DNA from: an uncultured Bacteroidales bacterium
GTDB lineage: Bacteria > Bacteroidota > Bacteroidia > Bacteroidales > Paludibacteraceae
Length of the DNA: 26,603 bases
Assembly (NCBI GenBank): GCA_946614295.1
Contig: CAMOGT010000014.1
Span: 1-26,603, forward strand
Direction of reading: 5' to 3'
Position numbers and translations under genes: made by a program
The notes under the pieces: generated by a model
Told to the model about the DNA's origin: nothing
The model's input: the letters and a program-made list of their open reading frames with translations, nothing else
The model's database searches: none
In this document: one piece after another, positions 23,495 through 26,603 of the stretch
Layout: every line of letters begins with the position of its first letter
Numbering within the stretch: position 1 is the stretch's first letter

Positions 23495-23757
23495 AGTCTT
23501 CGCGTAAAAAGCGGCTATGAGGCAGTCTCCGAGAATTTTACGGCTGGCACAAGCAGGTAGTCTTTGAGCGATTACGCTGCGAGAGTCAAGGTTGCAGAAG
23601 TGAAACGACCGCTTGCGGTCTGCAACTTGAGACCGAGCAGTCGCACAGTAAATAGCGGCTACCTGCCTGTGACAGTCTTTGAGAAAAATTCGGCTGCCGA
23701 GATAGTCTCCAAGCGGTTACGGCTACAGCGCAACGCCCAAGAAATGAAAGTCTAAGT
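23495..23757. repeat. Second AGTCT array, looser spacing
   Basis: GTC, mostly as AGTCT, recurs nine times (23496, 23525, 23560, 23585, 23618, 23640, 23675, 23705, 23750) at 22-45 bp steps, with a looser unit AGTCTyyGAG followed by about 6 A/T-rich bases and CGGCT. It fills the gap between the umuC end and the promoter at 23386; the last AGTCT overlaps the umuC stop codon (23752-23754). It also holds a hairpin, GACCGC/GCGGTC inside GTTGCA/TGCAAC (23590-23625). No gene is seen. It is related to the larger array by the AGTCT core and by position. Confidence 0.7.
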
Positions 23758-25014
23758 AGCTTTGAGAGTGATGATGTCGCGTAAATCCGTCGTGAAGAGC
23801 GGACTTTTGTGCTCGTTCTTATAGATTGGCTTCTCGGAGGTGATTTGAGAGCCGTAGAGGATGGCGCGCTTGCCTTGGCGGTCCTCAATCTGGTCGAGCA
23901 CGCGCTGCAGGCGTTTGTCCTTGGCTCTGTCCTTGGTGTCGAACATATCGGGGACGACTGCTGCCTCGGGGATGATTTTGAGCAACACCACGCCGGCTTT
24001 CTTGTAGAGAATGCCGGGACGATACGAACGCCGGAACGCTCCCAAAGCGAAGGCGATCAGTTCCTGATTGTTTGCCGTAGCGACGGGGAGCGTTACCAGT
24101 TCGGAGATGTAGTGTTGCTCTATATCCGTTCTAAATGGCGATGTATGTGCATAGACATATACCTGCTGCGCGACGGACTTTTGTGTGCGCAACTGGCGGG
24201 CACAATGCGCGCAGAAGTTTGCTATCTGTTCCTCCAAAAGCGATTGCTCGGAGATGGCTGTGGCGAACGTGCGCGATGTCGTTATCGACTGCTTCATGGG
24301 CAACTCCGTGATGTCAATCACGTCTTGACCACGAAGCTCCTGCCACGTGAGCAGTCCGGGTTTGTTGAGCATGTTCCGGGCAAAGGTAGAGGACTTCTCT
24401 GCAAACTGTAGCGCGGTGGTAATACCGACGCCCTGCAGTTTGGCTTTTGCCTTGCGACCAATGCCCCAGACATCTCCAATCTCGAATTGGGAGAGTGCCT
24501 TAATGCGCTGCTCTTCCGTGCGTATCTCGCACACCCCGTGATAACCGGGATATTTCTTGGCATACTTGGATGCCACTTTCGCCAGAGTTTTAGAAGAAGC
24601 GATGCCGATAGAGATGGGAATGCCGACGCCTTTGCGGATGTCCCGCACCAACTTCTCGCAATAGGCTTTCTGCTCCTCCTCCGGCACATGATCGATGTTG
24701 ATGAAGCTCTCATCAATGGAGTACTGCTCAAAGCGCGTGGTGTGCGCACGGAGGATGGACATTACCCGGTCCGATAAATCGCCATACAGGGAGAAATTGG
24801 AGGAGAAGCACACGACTCCCTCTTTCTCCACCAGTGCCTTGATTTGGTAGAGCGGTGCGCCCATGGGGATGCCGAGTGCTTTGGCTTCGTTGGAACGTGA
24901 GACAACGCAGCCGTCGTTTCCGGAAAGTACGACGACAGGCTTTCCCTCCAAATCAGGACGGAAAACGCGTTCGCACGAGACGAAGAAATTATTGCAATCG
25001 GCTAAAGCGAACAT
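23752..25014 (-). CDS. umuC: Translesion DNA polymerase V catalytic subunit UmuC
   Basis: Y-family DNA polymerase of 420 residues that bypasses damaged bases with the UmuD' dimer during the SOS response. Motifs: metal ligand D6 in [12 protein letters not shown]101 and E102 in YSIDESF, and the finger/palm sequence [17 protein letters not shown]. HhH-type sequence ([21 protein letters not shown]) follows, and the little-finger and UmuC C-terminal regions are present, so the length is normal. The start overlaps the umuD stop by 1 nt. The enzyme is common as cargo on phages and conjugative elements. The last AGTCT repeat of the adjoining array overlaps its stop codon. Confidence 0.96.
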   Translation of the reverse strand: MFALADCNNFFVSCERVFRPDLEGKPVVVLSGNDGCVVSRSNEAKALGIPMGAPLYQIKALVEKEGVVCFSSNFSLYGDLSDRVMSILRAHTTRFEQYSIDESFINIDHVPEEEQKAYCEKLVRDIRKGVGIPISIGIASSKTLAKVASKYAKKYPGYHGVCEIRTEEQRIKALSQFEIGDVWGIGRKAKAKLQGVGITTALQFAEKSSTFARNMLNKPGLLTWQELRGQDVIDITELPMKQSITTSRTFATAISEQSLLEEQIANFCAHCARQLRTQKSVAQQVYVYAHTSPFRTDIEQHYISELVTLPVATANNQELIAFALGAFRRSYRPGILYKKAGVVLLKIIPEAAVVPDMFDTKDRAKDKRLQRVLDQIEDRQGKRAILYGSQITSEKPIYKNEHKSPLFTTDLRDIITLKAT

Positions 25015-25448
25015 CAGAGACGCGTTTTGTGGATGGCGTAAGTAACTACACCCCAGACAAGGAAATTGCTCTCTCTATCGACGCGTATGGGCTGGAAATC
25101 GGGATTGTGCGGTATGAGCCAAGCGCACTCGCCGGACTCATCCATTTTGAACTCTTTGAGGGTGTACTCGCCGTCGATATAAGCGACAATAAAATCCCCG
25201 TTCTTGGGGTCGAGACTACGATCAACGACCACCAAATCGCCATCGAGGATGCCTGCATCACGCATGGAGTCACCTTCCACGTGGGCATAGAAAGTGGTTT
25301 CCGGATGGGGTGTCAATTCCCGCGCAAGATTGATGCGCTCGCCTGCATGATCGGCAGCGGGCGAAGGAAATCCGGCATGGATGGACTCCGCAAATTCAAG
25401 AGCAAGTTCGGCTTGCTCGGAGTCAGTTATATCAATTAGTTTTGCCAT
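25014..25448 (-). CDS. umuD: UmuD, self-cleaving S24 protease-type subunit of DNA polymerase V
   Basis: A 144-residue LexA/UmuD-type protein that is cleaved with RecA help to UmuD', then joins UmuC. The cleavage site A25-G26 lies in HAGFPSP; the serine is S61 in EGDSM and the lysine K98 in EYTLKEF, the catalytic dyad of the S24 family. There is no DNA-binding domain, which separates it from LexA. It lies 4 nt downstream of the regulator gene at 25453 and overlaps umuC by 1 nt. RecA-dependent induction is expected from family knowledge; the promoter is not within the gene cluster seen here. Confidence 0.94.
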   Translation of the reverse strand: MAKLIDITDSEQAELALEFAESIHAGFPSPAADHAGERINLARELTPHPETTFYAHVEGDSMRDAGILDGDLVVVDRSLDPKNGDFIVAYIDGEYTLKEFKMDESGECAWLIPHNPDFQPIRVDRESNFLVWGVVTYAIHKTRL

Positions 25449-25452
25449 TGTG

Positions 25453-26265
25453 TCAATCGGTTTTCAGTGAGAGCCCTTGGGACGCAAGCCAAGCCTCCAG
25501 TTCAGCGAGGGATTTCTTGCCAAAGTTGCGAAGAGCGAGCAAATCAGCGGGGGTGCGCCGAAGCAAATCATAGAGGTTGGTAATCTCGGCGGACTTCAGT
25601 CCGTTTTGGCAGCGTACCGAAAGGGCGTTAGAACTTATCGGGGTATGGAGTAATTCCTTCTCCGCCGGAGTAAGGTTCTCCAGCCGCTGCTTTTCCTCCT
25701 GTATATTCTCCAGTTCAAGGATTTTTTCCTGTAGCTTCTCAATAAACTCATCTTTTGCCTGCATCCAGCCCGGCTCTTCCGCAAGTTTCTTCAAAGCCTT
25801 GTCGAAGATCTGGGTAGCCCTGTCGCGGGTCAAGCCCAATTTAGCGGAAACATCTGTCCACGAACCTCCCTGAAGCATCTCCATGATAACCTCTATCTGG
25901 CGAGGATTAAGGCTTTTATCCAAGTGCGGGATGAGAGCGCACAGAAGTTCACGGATGTGCTTGATACGGTGGGGATAGAGTTTGAGCGCGTCCAACTGAG
26001 TTTGCGCGTCAGTCTTTGCAAGGCGAAGTTGCTCGACCTGCTCTTGCAGTTCGAGTTTGTAGCGCTCCAGTTCCTGCTCCGAGGCATGAACGGTGGCAAT
26101 AGACTCAGCGTATCGCTCTACATCCTCTTTGCATGGATATACTAAGTTAGCGTGCATCTCATAGCCGATAGCGCCTCTCTTGCAGAGGTTACGGATGGTC
26201 TCTTTCGAGACATTCGCTAACGATGCCGCGTGAGAAATAGATATGTATGTGTTGCTGTCGGCCAT
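25453..26265 (-). CDS. Regulator with MerR-like HTH, sigma-4-like HTH and RNA polymerase alpha-CTD-like domain
   Basis: A 270-residue protein with a composite layout. Residues 8-50 (SISHAASLANVSKETIRNLCKR) form a MerR/excisionase-type HTH. A coiled coil (60-95) precedes residues 118-165 (LNPRQIEVIMEMLQGGSWTDV, AKLGLTRDRATQIF), which resemble sigma-70 region 4. A second coiled coil is at 172-200. Residues 209-268 closely resemble the RNA polymerase alpha-CTD, including R218 in SVRCQNGLK and N247-G249-K250-K251-S252 in RNFGKKSL, the residues that contact UP-element DNA in E. coli alpha. It overlaps YbjQ by 1 nt and precedes umuD by 4 nt, so it probably controls or accompanies the umuDC operon. 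The role is inferred from domains. Confidence 0.8.
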   Translation of the reverse strand: MADSNTYISISHAASLANVSKETIRNLCKRGAIGYEMHANLVYPCKEDVERYAESIATVHASEQELERYKLELQEQVEQLRLAKTDAQTQLDALKLYPHRIKHIRELLCALIPHLDKSLNPRQIEVIMEMLQGGSWTDVSAKLGLTRDRATQIFDKALKKLAEEPGWMQAKDEFIEKLQEKILELENIQEEKQRLENLTPAEKELLHTPISSNALSVRCQNGLKSAEITNLYDLLRRTPADLLALRNFGKKSLAELEAWLASQGLSLKTD

Positions 26266-26585
26266 CAGTCGATAACAACGGCAGTGCCGGAAATGGAAAT
26301 CATAATCATGCTGTTGGCTTGTCCCATCGTCTCGTAGCCGAAGCTAACGCCCACGATGGCATTGGCGCCCAGTTTCTCGGCGCGCTCGCGCATCTCTTTC
26401 TGCGCTGTCTCGCGTCCTTCGAGCATAGCCTTTTCGTAACTGTCGGTACGTCCTCCGAAGAAATCACGAAGCGACGCGCCAAAGTCCTTCAGGAAGTTCA
26501 TTCCGAAGATAACCTCTCCGGAAACAAGACCTTTATACTCCTTAATGATGTGACCCTCAATGGTGGGTGTAGTGGTAACTATCAT
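26265..26585 (-). CDS. YbjQ/UPF0145 family protein
   Basis: A 106-residue cytoplasmic protein of the YbjQ (heavy-metal-binding domain, UPF0145) family, whose members form pentamers; the cellular role is unknown. The family pattern is visible: VTTTPTIEGHIIKEYKGLVSGE at the start, GRTDSYEKAMLEGRETA in the middle and AEKLGANAIVGVSFGYE, then SMIMISISGTAVVI near the end. ATG 26585 is preferred to TTG 26594 because members begin at this point. It is the first visible gene of a four-gene minus-strand operon with the regulator, umuD and umuC; the upstream promoter is not in view. Confidence 0.88.
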   Translation of the reverse strand: MIVTTTPTIEGHIIKEYKGLVSGEVIFGMNFLKDFGASLRDFFGGRTDSYEKAMLEGRETAQKEMRERAEKLGANAIVGVSFGYETMGQANSMIMISISGTAVVID

Positions 26586-26603
26586 AGTCGTCAAAATTCA
26601 AAT

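Overview
The window looks like Bacteroidales chromosomal DNA carrying a phage-derived region. Promoters match the Bacteroidetes pattern (TTTG, 19-21 nt, TAnnTTTG), and the gene families fit: a PL9-type pectate lyase, BspA leucine-rich repeats, MutS2 of the Bacteroides type, and a tyrosine integrase with a YSLRD box. The pectin-directed enzyme suggests a gut or rumen habitat, which is inference.

Host part, about 1-11330. A plus-strand operon with overlapping ends holds two glycosyltransferases (the first cut by the window edge), an exported PL9-like pectate lyase and a BspA-type LRR protein whose signal peptide is encoded inside the 3' end of the lyase gene. A converging minus-strand block holds a glucosaminidase/LysM protein, a DUF721 (DciA-like) protein, MutS2, an outer-membrane beta-barrel protein and a metallophosphoesterase lipoprotein. 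At 11332 a tRNA-His gene starts from its own promoter but is broken in the T-arm.

Phage-derived part, about 11353 to beyond the right edge. A plus-strand tyrosine integrase sits next to the broken tRNA and faces a minus-strand late block: tape measure and a large tail protein, then further right (upstream in transcription) a u-spanin-like lipoprotein, amidase endolysin, holin-like protein, a possible fibre/decoration protein, a connector-like protein and another structural protein. Further right lies a four-gene operon: YbjQ family, a regulator with three DNA-binding-type domains (MerR-like HTH, sigma-4-like HTH, RNA polymerase alpha-CTD-like), UmuD and UmuC. No capsid, portal or terminase gene is in view.

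The most unusual content is noncoding. About 830 bp (18819-19650) form a degenerate tandem array with GTC (mostly AGTCT) about every 27-28 bp, with 14-bp half units and an 82-83 bp three-unit higher-order period. A second, shorter and looser AGTCT array (23495-23757) lies between umuC and the other phage operon. Each array lies upstream of a Bacteroidetes promoter that drives a phage structural operon. A full-length tRNA-His with its own promoter and terminator adjoins the large array; it shares a 28-bp identical segment with the broken tRNA at 11332, and TGTCCCG repeats flank both. This suggests tRNA-directed integration, possibly more than once, or a phage-carried tRNA att site. The role of the arrays is unknown.
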